Shown: positions 27,096 through 34,840 of the stretch, piece by piece | Layout: each line of letters begins with the position of its first letter | Position numbering within the stretch: the stretch's first letter is position 1 | Source of the DNA: JABDQW01 sp942492025 | Lineage (GTDB): Bacteria > Pseudomonadota > Gammaproteobacteria > SZUA-229 | DNA: 64,000 nucleotides | Direction of reading: 5' to 3' | NCBI GenBank assembly: GCA_942492025.1 | Contig: CALODJ010000006.1 | Coordinates: 62,001 to 126,000 of the forward strand | Translations under genes and position numbers: made by a program | Notes under the pieces: model-generated | What the model saw: only the letters and a program-made list of their open reading frames with translations | Databases searched by the model: none | Told to the model about the DNA's origin: nothing

Positions 27096-27159
27096 ACATA
27101 ACAATAGGCTCCAAGGGACAATCCACTTCGCTGCGCGCACCTGAGCACAGGCGTTATGT
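27096..27159 (+). repeat. attC site 9
   Basis: It runs from ACATAACAATAGG to GTTATGT (27153-27159) with a CACTTCGCTGCGCGC loop region. Confidence 0.88.
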
Positions 27160-27168
27160 GTAAATAAT

Positions 27169-27624
27169 ATGGAAATATACGAAAATAACAGAAATCATTT
27201 AAACGAATTCATCCAATTAAATGAGGAATGGATTTCAAAATATTTTCAAATAGAAAAGTCCGACATAGAGCTAGCTAATGACCCTTCTATTATTATTAAT
27301 AATGGCGGGTATATATTTAGCTTAGTTGAAAATAATAATGTTGTGGGTGTTTGCGCCCTATTCAATGAAGGCCAAGGCACATATGAGCTTGCCAGAATGG
27401 TTGTAACTAAGAATCATCAAGGCAAGGGTTATGGAAAAGCACTAATTACTAAATGCATTGAAAAAGCTAAAGAATTAAAAGCAAGAAGGCTATATCTAAT
27501 ATCTAATACCAAGTTAAAATCTGCTATTTCACTTTATGAGAAATGCGGCTTTAAGTGTACTAAAACCGGCCAACACCCTGTATATTCAAGGGCTAACATT
27601 GAAATGCAATATGAGAACATATAA
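27169..27624 (+). CDS. GNAT-family N-acetyltransferase, cassette
   Basis: The 151-residue protein has the acetyl-CoA binding motif A (MVVTKNHQGKGYGKALITKC) and the C-terminal YEKCGF element. GNAT cassettes often modify small molecules or antibiotics, but the acceptor here is unknown. It is very AT-rich (asparagine AAT and lysine AAA codons), in contrast to the flanking chromosome. Confidence 0.9.
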   Translation: MEIYENNRNHLNEFIQLNEEWISKYFQIEKSDIELANDPSIIINNGGYIFSLVENNNVVGVCALFNEGQGTYELARMVVTKNHQGKGYGKALITKCIEKAKELKARRLYLISNTKLKSAISLYEKCGFKCTKTGQHPVYSRANIEMQYENI

Positions 27625-27705
27625 CAAGGCGTCTAAATCGCTGTGAAAAAAAACGCACAGCTCGGGCGACCAAAAAGCGGCTCGCCGTTTAACTTGTCGT
27701 TATGT
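27620..27705 (+). repeat. attC site 10
   Basis: It runs from ATATAACAAGGCG to GTTATGT (27699-27705) with a long arm pair around GTGAAAAAAAACGCAC. It resembles attC 4. Confidence 0.9.
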
Positions 27706-27724
27706 GTCACAAACGGAGAATTAA

Positions 27725-28039
27725 GTGTCAGGAAAATATCCAGATAGAATTAAATCTCTTCCGCTTTATGATGGGCGTTTTGACGCATACCAACTAGAGG
27801 CAAGAGATAGTGATGTTCTTTTCGCATCATACCCCGCAGGAACTTTTATTCCTCCCCATACTCATGACACTGACAATCATGGCGTCATCACACGTGGAGA
27901 GCTAATACTAAGCATGAACAGCGCAGTCAAAAGAGTGTCTGTTGGTGAGTGGTACCATGTACCTGCAAATGTTGAGCACTCTGCTACGTTTGAGGTGGAC
28001 GCAGATGAAATAGAATTTTGGTTCTATGAAAACACATAG
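27725..28039 (+). CDS. cupin-domain protein, cassette
   Basis: The 104-residue single-cupin barrel has metal-binding motif 1 as FIPPHTHDTDNHGVITRGE (two histidines and a glutamate) and motif 2 as VPANVEHSATFE (histidine). The start is a GTG at 27725, eight bases after GGAG. Small cupins bind metals or effectors, and the substrate is unknown. Confidence 0.85.
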   Translation: MSGKYPDRIKSLPLYDGRFDAYQLEARDSDVLFASYPAGTFIPPHTHDTDNHGVITRGELILSMNSAVKRVSVGEWYHVPANVEHSATFEVDADEIEFWFYENT

Positions 28040-28099
28040 CAAATCGTTAAACCAGATCGGCGCAAAAGACGCGCCTCCCGGTTAACTCGGTCGTTATGC
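28034..28099 (+). repeat. attC site 11
   Basis: It runs from ACATAGCAAATCG to GTTATGC (28093-28099). The 5' box has AGC for AAC. The interior is almost the same as that of attC 31 at 39619. Confidence 0.85.
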
Positions 28100-28117
28100 A
28101 TCCATGAGGGCTAAAAA

Positions 28118-28801
28118 TTGGAACCCATTTCTGTAGAGTTTCCACTGCGTGGAGATTGGACGGCATACCACACACCTGCTGAAAAGGTGCCCAGTCATGG
28201 TGTTGATTTATTGGGCCAAACATATGCCTATGATTTCCTTCGTATTGACTGGCATAAAGAAGGGTTTATATTTCATCCCAAATCGACACTGCGTTATTTT
28301 ACAATTGGTGTATATGTAAAAGATTGCTTCGGGTATGGAGAGCACATATACAGCCCAGTAAACGGTGAAGTAGTGGTAGCAAAAGATGGTTTAAAAGATC
28401 ATCGTTGGCTCCATCCAATTATAGATCTGCTAGCTGTTCATGCCAGAGGTACATATGTTAGCTTGAGTAGGAAGCCAAATCTCCGCAAAGCCATAGGTAA
28501 CTACATTATTATAAAAATCGAAGGAATTGAGGCTTATGCCTTTTTTGCTCATGCTAAGAAAGATTCAATAAAAGTAAAGGACGCTGAAAAAGTTACTTGC
28601 GGTCAACTCTTGGCAGATGTTGGGCATACAGGGAATTCAACTGCACCTCACTTGCATTTCCACATAATGGATCGAGTCGATTTATTAAATGCGAAGGGAT
28701 TGCATTGTAACTTCATAGAGTACGAATCATTTTCTAATGGCTCGTGGATAAGCAAAAAGAACGATATGCCGGAAAAACGAGAACGGGTCAGAGTCAAGTA
28801 G
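28118..28801 (+). CDS. M23-like metallopeptidase, cassette (first paralogue)
   Basis: The protein is 227 residues with a TTG start after ATGAGGG. Candidate zinc ligands lie in VPSHGVDLLGQTYAYDF and in APHLHFHIMD, the HxH motif of LytM/M23 peptidases. There is no signal peptide or membrane segment, which is unusual for a wall hydrolase. A clear paralogue occupies the cassette at 30616-31302. Its role could be lysis, wall remodelling or toxicity. Confidence 0.83.
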   Translation: MEPISVEFPLRGDWTAYHTPAEKVPSHGVDLLGQTYAYDFLRIDWHKEGFIFHPKSTLRYFTIGVYVKDCFGYGEHIYSPVNGEVVVAKDGLKDHRWLHPIIDLLAVHARGTYVSLSRKPNLRKAIGNYIIIKIEGIEAYAFFAHAKKDSIKVKDAEKVTCGQLLADVGHTGNSTAPHLHFHIMDRVDLLNAKGLHCNFIEYESFSNGSWISKKNDMPEKRERVRVK

Positions 28802-28890
28802 TGCATAACAATCACATACGCACGGACACAAAAAAAGCACCGCTCGTCCCTCGCGCGGCAACTTTCTGCCGGTGATGTGAGGCGTTAGTT
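28801..28890 (+). repeat. attC site 12
   Basis: It runs from GCATAACAATCAC to GTTAGTT (28884-28890) with a CGCTCGTCCCTCGCGC loop related to attC 25 and attC 32. Confidence 0.88.
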
Positions 28891-28963
28891 GCTATGAAAA
28901 AAATTGAAAATCGAATGGATTATACGAATTAATCCGCAAAAAGATCATCCTAGGAGATATGAT

Positions 28964-29146
28964 ATGGCTGCATATTTGCTCATAGCGATAGTTATTATAA
29001 GTGTAGGTATCTGCTACTACGCTGCCAAGCGTCGCGGGCTTAGCAAACCCTACTGGATTTTTATGGGAGCTTTATTTGGCCCGCTGGCGATTCCTTTCGT
29101 CTTTCTGGCAAAATCAAAGCGCACAAATAATGATGGTGCACATTAA
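28964..29146 (+). CDS. very small two-helix membrane protein, cassette
   Basis: The start MAAYLLIAIVIISVG (28964) is preceded by TAGGAGAT at ideal spacing and gives 60 residues with two transmembrane helices and a basic tail. A longer reading from 28904 adds 20 residues without a ribosome site. No function recognised. Confidence 0.65.
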   Translation: MAAYLLIAIVIISVGICYYAAKRRGLSKPYWIFMGALFGPLAIPFVFLAKSKRTNNDGAH

Positions 29147-29157
29147 ATGCTTGTGCA

Positions 29158-29223
29158 ACTAACATGCCTCTTCACACGGATTCGGCGGCTCACGCCGCCT
29201 CACCGGTGAGAGGCGCGTTAGGC
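29158..29223 (+). repeat. attC site 13
   Basis: It runs from ACTAACATGCCTC to GTTAGGC (29217-29223) with the arm pair CACACGGA...TCACCGGTGAG and a GGCGGCTCACGCCGCC hairpin. Confidence 0.9.
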
Positions 29224-29236
29224 ATCCAATATAGCC

Positions 29237-30025
29237 ATGAAGATCAGACACTTTCTTTACAATTCATTCCTAATAGAAAATGGTAAGAACAAAATTGCCA
29301 TTGACCCGGGACAATATTTCTCGATTTTTAATTTTAGTAGTCTAATTCCAAAAACAGAATGGAAAAGTATTACGCACATTTTAATAACCCATGGTGACCC
29401 TGACCATCACTGGCAATCTGATCGTGTAGCGGAAGCTAGCAATGCGCCAGTTGTATGTGGAAAAGATTTAGCTAAAGTCGAAGATGGCAAAACACTACTA
29501 GTAGATCCTCGCGGTAAAGAATTGACGTCCTGGGTACCGTTTAAAAATGCACATCCGTTAGATATTGGAGAGTCCGTCATTTTAGGTGATGTAGAAATTG
29601 AAGCAGTCATGAGCGTACATGGCCCTATCAGTGTTCCAATCCTGTGGTTCAGAATAAAAAAGCAACCTGGGCCAGGAGAACGAGTTGGCGTTGGTTCTGT
29701 AGGTTTCAAAATTACACTAGATGGTAAAACTATTGTGAATCTGGGAGATTCAATTTTACTAAAGGAATGGACAGGATTAGAACCGGATGTACTGATGCTT
29801 CCTATTGGTGGGCTGGGTGATAATACGTGGACAATGGATGTATCCGATGCACTTGAAGCTGTGAAACTCATAGCACCAAACAAGGTTATTCCGTGCCATT
29901 ATAACGTTCCATTTTTGTGGATAAAGAATATCGCCCCAGCAGACGATCAATTGTTCAAGCGTGAAGTGGAGAAGCTGGGAGTTGAATGCAGTATCATGCG
30001 GTATGGTGATGAGATTGAATTATAA
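29237..30025 (+). CDS. metallo-beta-lactamase-fold hydrolase (UlaG-like), cassette
   Basis: The 262-residue protein starts MKIRHFLYNSFLIENGKNKI. Metal-site motif 1 is THGDPDHHW, where the usual HxHxDH reads HxDxDH. Further ligand candidates are SVHGP, LGDS and the late PCHYN. UlaG-like enzymes open lactones or cleave phosphodiesters. The altered first motif could change the metal or the activity. Confidence 0.8.
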   Translation: MKIRHFLYNSFLIENGKNKIAIDPGQYFSIFNFSSLIPKTEWKSITHILITHGDPDHHWQSDRVAEASNAPVVCGKDLAKVEDGKTLLVDPRGKELTSWVPFKNAHPLDIGESVILGDVEIEAVMSVHGPISVPILWFRIKKQPGPGERVGVGSVGFKITLDGKTIVNLGDSILLKEWTGLEPDVLMLPIGGLGDNTWTMDVSDALEAVKLIAPNKVIPCHYNVPFLWIKNIAPADDQLFKREVEKLGVECSIMRYGDEIEL

Positions 30026-30111
30026 TGTCCAACAATTCATTCAAGTTCGCCCGCAAAAAGCGCGGGCTGGGACCTCGCTACTCGCCCGGCCCCTTAATTC
30101 AAACGTTAGGG
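30026..30111 (+). repeat. attC site 14
   Basis: It runs from TGTCCAACAATTC to GTTAGGG (30105-30111) with GCCCGCAAAAAGCGCGGGC and a long GC-rich arm. Confidence 0.88.
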
Positions 30112-30127
30112 GCATAAGGAGATAAAT

Positions 30128-30544
30128 TTGTATAAAGCAGCAGAACAAGAAATAAACAAAGGTCTAAGCCCTTTTGCTCGCTCTGTAATCGCGGTATTTT
30201 CTGCTCTATTTGGTCTAATCATGATCTTCACTGCGCCGCCAACAGAAAAAGCAATTTACTTTTTCGCATTTGGAGTATTTTGTTTTTTAGTTACATTTGC
30301 GAGTGTAACCAAAGGAAAAGCGCGGCAATTTGTTGGCAGCATTATTGGGTGTGTACTTTTTGCATTATCCGTTTGGTACATGTATACACAACTCACAACA
30401 GGTCCAGGAATATCCGGCAGTCGCAGTCAACCATCTATAGTGAATTCAATATCTTTCTTTATAGCATTCGGTATTCCTGGTATTGGTTATGCGATAAGAA
30501 CAAAGTTTGGTAAGAAAAGTGCCAATAATAATCAAGATCCCTAA
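30128..30544 (+). CDS. four-helix membrane protein, cassette
   Basis: The protein is 138 residues. The TTG start at 30128 follows a strong AAGGAG. Helices lie at about residues 18-36, 43-60, 68-86 and 106-124, and the tail is basic. No known family recognised. Confidence 0.7.
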   Translation: MYKAAEQEINKGLSPFARSVIAVFSALFGLIMIFTAPPTEKAIYFFAFGVFCFLVTFASVTKGKARQFVGSIIGCVLFALSVWYMYTQLTTGPGISGSRSQPSIVNSISFFIAFGIPGIGYAIRTKFGKKSANNNQDP

Positions 30545-30600
30545 CAAGGTGCTGAAGTCGCGACCTCCCTGCCGGTCAGCCGCTTAGCTTGGCGTTATGC
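30539..30600 (+). repeat. attC site 15
   Basis: This short site runs from CCCTAACAAGGTG to GTTATGC (30594-30600). Confidence 0.87.
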
Positions 30601-30615
30601 ACAAATGGAAGATCG

Positions 30616-31302
30616 ATGGAAGAAATTGCGGTTGAATTCCCACTAAAAGGCGAGTGGACAGCGGGAACAACGCCAGGCTATAAAGTACCAAGCCATGGAA
30701 CAGATTTACTGGGTATGACATATGCCTTTGATTTTGTGCGGCTTGACTGGAATAGAAAAGGAATTCACCTACACACTAAAGGAGCGTTTCAGTACCTTTT
30801 TGGAAGCGTGGGGCTGGAGCATTGCCCCGGATGGGGGCAAGGAATATACACCCCGTTTAGAGGAGAGGTTGTTGAGGTAGTAGACGGTCTTGTTGAGCCG
30901 AAGGGATTAAACTTTTTCAAAGACACCTTTCGTGTATTGCTGAATGAAATCACCTTTTCCTCAAAACGATTTCTCAGAGACTATCGGTCATACTCTGGCA
31001 ACTATATTGTCCTAAAGGGCGAGAATTGTTTTGCGGCATTTGCACACATTAAAAACGGTAGTATTCTAGTAAATGAAGGAGAAATGGTAGAGACAGGTCA
31101 ACTGCTTGCTCAGGTTGGTCATTCGGGAAACTCTGGCGCGCCTCATTTGCATTTTCAACTCATGGATAATCGAGACATAACTAAAGCAAATGGGTTGCCG
31201 TGTTGTTTTACCAAATATGAGGTTTATGAAAATCAGGAGTGGAAAAAAGTCGCCAATGGTATTCCCCAGCGCTGGCAGAAAATAAGGGCAACAAATGCAT
31301 AA
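30616..31302 (+). CDS. M23-like metallopeptidase, cassette (second paralogue)
   Basis: The start MEEIAVEFPLKGEW (30616) follows GGAAG and gives 228 residues. It aligns over its length with the cassette at 28118: VPSHGTDLLGMTYAFDF and APHLHFQLMD are matched block for block, as is GHSGNSGAPH to GHTGNSTAPH. It also lacks an export signal. The two copies have diverged strongly and have unrelated attC sites, so they are separate acquisitions or an old duplication. Confidence 0.83.
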   Translation: MEEIAVEFPLKGEWTAGTTPGYKVPSHGTDLLGMTYAFDFVRLDWNRKGIHLHTKGAFQYLFGSVGLEHCPGWGQGIYTPFRGEVVEVVDGLVEPKGLNFFKDTFRVLLNEITFSSKRFLRDYRSYSGNYIVLKGENCFAAFAHIKNGSILVNEGEMVETGQLLAQVGHSGNSGAPHLHFQLMDNRDITKANGLPCCFTKYEVYENQEWKKVANGIPQRWQKIRATNA

Positions 31303-31354
31303 CAAGGCGCTCAGCTCGGACGCAAAAACGCACCGGCTAGCTAAGCCGTCATAT
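31298..31354 (+). repeat. attC site 16
   Basis: It runs from GCATAACAAGGCG to GTCATAT (31348-31354). The 3' box has GTC instead of GTT, which should weaken the recombination point. Confidence 0.75.
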
Positions 31355-31402
31355 GCATTGTTTGCACACACGAATTATCATTGTTATAAAGTATGTGATC
31401 TT

Positions 31403-31708
31403 ATGAGTTTCGACGAAAAAACAGACCAAATGAATTGGAAAGATGAATTTATTTGGATAGGAATATCTGGCGTTTCAGGATTAATACAATGGCTTTTATT
31501 TACCTATTTTGAGAAATTTGAAGATGTCAGCCATATCACGCTTCTCTCTTTATCGATACTATGCTTTTATATACTTAGTATTTTATTGAGAGTACAGAAT
31601 TACAGGGGGAAATTTAGGACAGGTAAAACAGCGTTTTCCGAAAAGAACCTAAAGTGGGCATTTCCTGTATTAGGGTTTTTAATTGGTATTGCGCTTTTGG
31701 TTTTCTAG
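31403..31708 (+). CDS. small membrane protein, cassette
   Basis: The start MSFDEKTDQMNWKDE (31403) gives 101 residues with three hydrophobic helices and a charged middle (RVQNYRGKFRTGKTAF). A longer reading would begin inside attC 16, so I reject it. No function recognised. Confidence 0.65.
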   Translation: MSFDEKTDQMNWKDEFIWIGISGVSGLIQWLLFTYFEKFEDVSHITLLSLSILCFYILSILLRVQNYRGKFRTGKTAFSEKNLKWAFPVLGFLIGIALLVF

Positions 31709-31730
31709 GTTTATTAGTACGTGTGATAAA

Positions 31731-31789
31731 ACATATAACAATTAGCTAAAACGGACGTAAAAAACACGCCGCTTAGCATGGCGTTAGAA
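31731..31789 (+). repeat. attC site 17
   Basis: It runs from ATATAACAATTAG to GTTAGAA (31783-31789) with a CTAAAACGGACG/CGCCGCTTAGCATG palindrome. Confidence 0.88.
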
Positions 31790-31811
31790 GCCTGTAAAAC
31801 TAGAGGATGTT

Positions 31812-32324
31812 ATGAGCCTAAGTAGAAGAGTATTTATAATATTATTGACTTGCATCTCGTGCATAGGATGCGATCAGGGTACAAAAATATATGCATCAGA
31901 GTATCTGCCAAAAAATGAAATGTTTTCATATTTTCATGATATTCTGAGGATTGGTTACACAGAAAATGTAGGAGCCTTCTTAGGTATAGGTAGCGACCTT
32001 CCTAGTGAATATCGGTTCTGGCTGTTTGTTGTTATTGTAGGGTTCTTCCTTGGTGGGCTTTTTATTTATCTCGTTACTAATGCCAAGCAAAGTTTGTTGC
32101 CGTTTGTCGGTTTCTCTTTAGTGTTTTCTGGTGGTATTAGCAACTTTTATGATCGAGTATTTAATGATGGAGCGGTGGTGGATTTTCTAAATGTCGGGTT
32201 GGGCCCACTCCGAACTGGTATATTCAATATTGCTGATGTTGCTATTATGGCTGGCATGGCTACTGTTATATTTGCTTCATTCAAGGTTCGTTGTTCAGTT
32301 GAGAAAAATGCTTCTTACAAATAG
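31812..32324 (+). CDS. lspA: signal peptidase II-like protein, cassette
   Basis: This 170-residue membrane protein of the prolipoprotein signal peptidase family cleaves lipoprotein precursors in the inner membrane. The two catalytic aspartates are in VVDFLN and FNIADVAI, 18 residues apart, and the conserved SNFYDRV and YTENVGAF blocks are present. Four transmembrane helices are evident. An intact lspA in a cassette would be a second, mobile copy. It could change lipoprotein processing or tolerance to LspA inhibitors (inference). Confidence 0.88.
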   Translation: MSLSRRVFIILLTCISCIGCDQGTKIYASEYLPKNEMFSYFHDILRIGYTENVGAFLGIGSDLPSEYRFWLFVVIVGFFLGGLFIYLVTNAKQSLLPFVGFSLVFSGGISNFYDRVFNDGAVVDFLNVGLGPLRTGIFNIADVAIMAGMATVIFASFKVRCSVEKNASYK

Positions 32325-32409
32325 CTCCAGCGGACAATTTAAAGTGGCACTTGTTTTGCGTTCGCAAAAACGTGCTACTTTAAATCGCCGCTGAGCAAAG
32401 CATTATGCC
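32315..32409 (+). repeat. attC site 18
   Basis: This long site runs from CTTACAAATAGCTCC to ATTATGC. The 3' box has ATT for GTT. The interior is close to attC 6 at 25257. Confidence 0.82.
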
Positions 32410-32435
32410 CCTAGACAACGAAAAATGAGGCGAAA

Positions 32436-32828
32436 ATGATGGCGGAAGAGCACCCGAACATCGCCGTATTAAAGCGATTCGACCCCGCAAACGTAGCCGA
32501 AACCGTGGACGTTCTTGCGGAAGACGTGATTTGGCATTATTACAATCCTCGACTTCCGGATCTTCATGGTGACTATGTCGGACGTGCCGGGATACAAACC
32601 TTCTTCGAGAAACTGAGGCTGCTGGCTGGCAGTGCTTTTAAGATCAACACGGTCTCCGTCACTGCTGTCGGAGATGAGTTGGTTGTCGTCCATCGCAAGC
32701 AGGTGATGAACCTAGAAGATCATCATATAGAAAGTGATGTGGTTGTTGTATGGCGGATCGTGGATGGACGTATTGCGGAGGTCTGGGACATCCCTTCTAT
32801 TCATGCTGCGCCTACTTCACAGGTATGA
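32436..32828 (+). CDS. SnoaL/NTF2-like protein, cassette
   Basis: The 130-residue single-domain protein has an N-terminal helix with VLAEDVIWHYYNP, a YVGRAGIQTFFEKL middle and RIAEVWDI at the end, the usual order in SnoaL-like small hydrolases and binding proteins. Two ATG codons lie in tandem (32436 and 32439). The gene is less AT-rich than its neighbours. Substrate unknown. Confidence 0.83.
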   Translation: MMAEEHPNIAVLKRFDPANVAETVDVLAEDVIWHYYNPRLPDLHGDYVGRAGIQTFFEKLRLLAGSAFKINTVSVTAVGDELVVVHRKQVMNLEDHHIESDVVVVWRIVDGRIAEVWDIPSIHAAPTSQV

Positions 32829-32838
32829 CAGCACTCAG

Positions 32839-32908
32839 TCCATAACAAGGGCAGGCATGCAGGACTTGTGTCGCTTCGTAACCCAAGCCCATGCTGCCGG
32901 CGTTAGCT
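32839..32908 (+). repeat. attC site 19
   Basis: It runs from CCATAACAAGGGC to GTTAGCT (32902-32908). The GGCAGGCATGCAGG/GCCCATGCTGCC arms are strong. Confidence 0.87.
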
Positions 32909-32921
32909 GTGTGAGGGGAAA

Positions 32922-33333
32922 ATGAAAATTACATGGAAAATATCAATTGGTGCTGTAGCGATATTCGCCGTTTTGGCGTTTTTGTCCTCCAGTGTCAAAA
33001 GGTCATAGAGCAGAATGGAACTGGGAGATACACCCCAAGGAACAGGGGCAGCATAGATTGCACCTGACATTAACAGCACTACTTGAAACTGATGGGCGTA
33101 GCACTCCACGTGCAATCAGAACATTTAGTAAAAATATAGAAGTTAATGTTACAACGACACAACAAATCGGGATATTCGTTAAGAATAATTGGCAATGGCT
33201 ATGGGCGGCGATCCTGGTTCCAATTGCAGGATGGCTATGGAAACGAAGAAAGAAACAGCTAACAAACACATCCAGCTGGCAGCAAAAAGCGGCGCTCCTC
33301 GTTCCTCGTCGCTCTGCTTTTCGTTGCCGCTGA
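32922..33333 (+). pseudogene. membrane-anchored cassette protein broken by a frameshift
   Basis: The reading from ATG 32922 encodes a transmembrane helix (IGAVAIFAVLAFLSS) but stops at 33006. The adjacent frame from about 32992 continues SKGHRAEWNWEIHPKEQG and ends with a second helix (NWQWLWAAILVPIAGWLW) and RRKK. The arrangement is typical of one gene with a single frameshift near 32990. The second frame runs on into attC 20. I do not know the family. Confidence 0.55.
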
Positions 33334-33348
33334 TATGAAGCGTTAAAT
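33258..33348 (+). repeat. attC site 20
   Basis: It runs from GCTAACAAACACA to GTTAAAT (33342-33348) with the loop GCGGCGCTCCTCGTTCCTCG. It overlaps the 3' end of the preceding reading frame. Confidence 0.9.
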
Positions 33349-33366
33349 GCCAGGAAAGCTTATCCC

Positions 33367-33933
33367 ATGAAATACGTCAAATTGGTCTTCTTGTCTCTGC
33401 TTGCTCTTTTGCCTGCGACCGCATTTGGCCTTTATAAACCACTCCGTATACTGCTCCCGGAAACATTTGGAGTCATTTGCGACCAGAATGTATGTGTAGA
33501 CTATTCTGCTCAACGAGAAACCGCGATAGCTCTCTTTAATGCTGCGAGAGAAACTCTGAGAACAAGACATGGATTAATTATCGGCAGTCCGAAAATTATC
33601 TTTTGTAGTACAGAAAAATGCCAAAGTACATTTGGTCTTGGAAAGAAGGCGGGTTTCACGTTTGGCGCCTTTGGTATCGTAATTGCACCGAGAGGATGGA
33701 AGGAATACTATGTGGCGCATGAGCTCATTCATTACTGGCAGGCTGAGAACTTCGGTAGCTTGGTGCTTCTAAATGGTGAGCCCTGGCTTATTGAAGGAAT
33801 GGCATACGCGCTTAGCAATGACCCAAGAAAGAAGTTACATGAGCCGTTCGACACCTATCGCCATAGGTTTTCCGTATGGCATCGCCTTAATGAGGATATT
33901 CCGCTCAGAAAATCGGTTGGGGACGTTCTTTGA
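33367..33933 (+). CDS. exported HExxH metallopeptidase-like protein, cassette
   Basis: The 188-residue protein has a signal peptide (MKYVKLVFLSLLALLPATAFG). The zinc motif AHELIHYWQ (H118, E119, H122) is followed 21 residues later by E143 in WLIEGMAYALS, the gluzincin arrangement of the peptidase MA clan. Four cysteines may form disulfides. A mobile exported protease is plausible but its substrate is unknown. Confidence 0.78.
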   Translation: MKYVKLVFLSLLALLPATAFGLYKPLRILLPETFGVICDQNVCVDYSAQRETAIALFNAARETLRTRHGLIIGSPKIIFCSTEKCQSTFGLGKKAGFTFGAFGIVIAPRGWKEYYVAHELIHYWQAENFGSLVLLNGEPWLIEGMAYALSNDPRKKLHEPFDTYRHRFSVWHRLNEDIPLRKSVGDVL

Positions 33934-33940
33934 AAATGGC

Positions 33941-33998
33941 ATTTAACAAGGCGCTTCACCCGACCTCCTTCGTCTGTGTGTGAGCTTGGCCGTTAGGC
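33941..33998 (+). repeat. attC site 21
   Basis: This short site runs from ATTTAACAAGGCG to GTTAGGC (33992-33998). Confidence 0.88.
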
Positions 33999-34013
33999 AT
34001 TTAAAAACATACC

Positions 34014-34721
34014 ATGGAACAGTTGACCGAATATATAAAAGACCAAATATGGCTTCTTGAATATCCTGTTCGATTTGGAGGAATGGATTTATTTGGACGT
34101 ACAACATTTATAAAATTAGAAAACGGAGATTTAATCGTTCATGATCCATGCAAAATAAATGATTTGGTAAAAAGCAAAATCGATGAAATCGGAGTAGTAA
34201 AATACATCATTGCACCCGGTTCATATCATCATTTATTTGTTACAGACTTTCAACAGCACTATCCAAAGGCAGAAACATTCTTATGCCCTGGGTTAGAGAA
34301 AAAAAGACCAGATATTAAATTTGATTGGATTCTTGGCAACAGATCAGACCATAGATGGAAAGATACTATAGAACAAGTTTTCGTATCTGGGACAAAGCAT
34401 ATATGGGAAGTTGCTTTTTTTCATAATCCGTCGAAGACACTCATTCTCGTCGATCTACTGGAAAATATTGGTGACAATTATCGACACAAAGCAAGTCTGT
34501 TACTGCAGTTCTGGTGGAAAGTAATATTTAGAATGTGGAACAATCCAAAGGCGGCCCCAGAATATCAAATGGGATGGGGAAATGAAAGAATGGTAAAAAT
34601 TGCTTTAGAAAAAATCCTTAGTTGGGATGCTGAAAGAGTTATTATCGCTCATGGTGAAAACATTGAAGGAAAGGTAAATAATACACTTTGTACAGCATGG
34701 AAAAAGGTACTTAATACCTAA
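34014..34721 (+). CDS. DUF4336-type metallo-beta-lactamase-like protein, cassette
   Basis: The 235-residue protein opens with FGGMDLFGRTTFIKLENGDL, the hallmark of DUF4336 proteins, which have a divergent metallo-beta-lactamase fold. SYHHLF and LLENIGDN occupy the places of metal-site loops, and VIIAHGENI lies near the end. The catalytic role of the family is unknown to me. It is a second, unrelated MBL-fold cassette in this array. Confidence 0.78.
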   Translation: MEQLTEYIKDQIWLLEYPVRFGGMDLFGRTTFIKLENGDLIVHDPCKINDLVKSKIDEIGVVKYIIAPGSYHHLFVTDFQQHYPKAETFLCPGLEKKRPDIKFDWILGNRSDHRWKDTIEQVFVSGTKHIWEVAFFHNPSKTLILVDLLENIGDNYRHKASLLLQFWWKVIFRMWNNPKAAPEYQMGWGNERMVKIALEKILSWDAERVIIAHGENIEGKVNNTLCTAWKKVLNT

Positions 34722-34802
34722 CATGGCACTCCAGTTGATTCACAAAAGCGGCGCTCCTATCGTCGCCCCACTTTTGTTCTCAACTGAGCTTAATCGTTAG
34801 CG
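34717..34802 (+). repeat. attC site 22
   Basis: It runs from ACCTAACATGGCA to GTTAGCG (34796-34802) with the loop GCGGCGCTCCTATCGTCGCC, as in attC 2. Confidence 0.9.
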
Positions 34803-34840
34803 TTTCAAACTTAAATAGAACTAACCATAAAACAGAAAGA

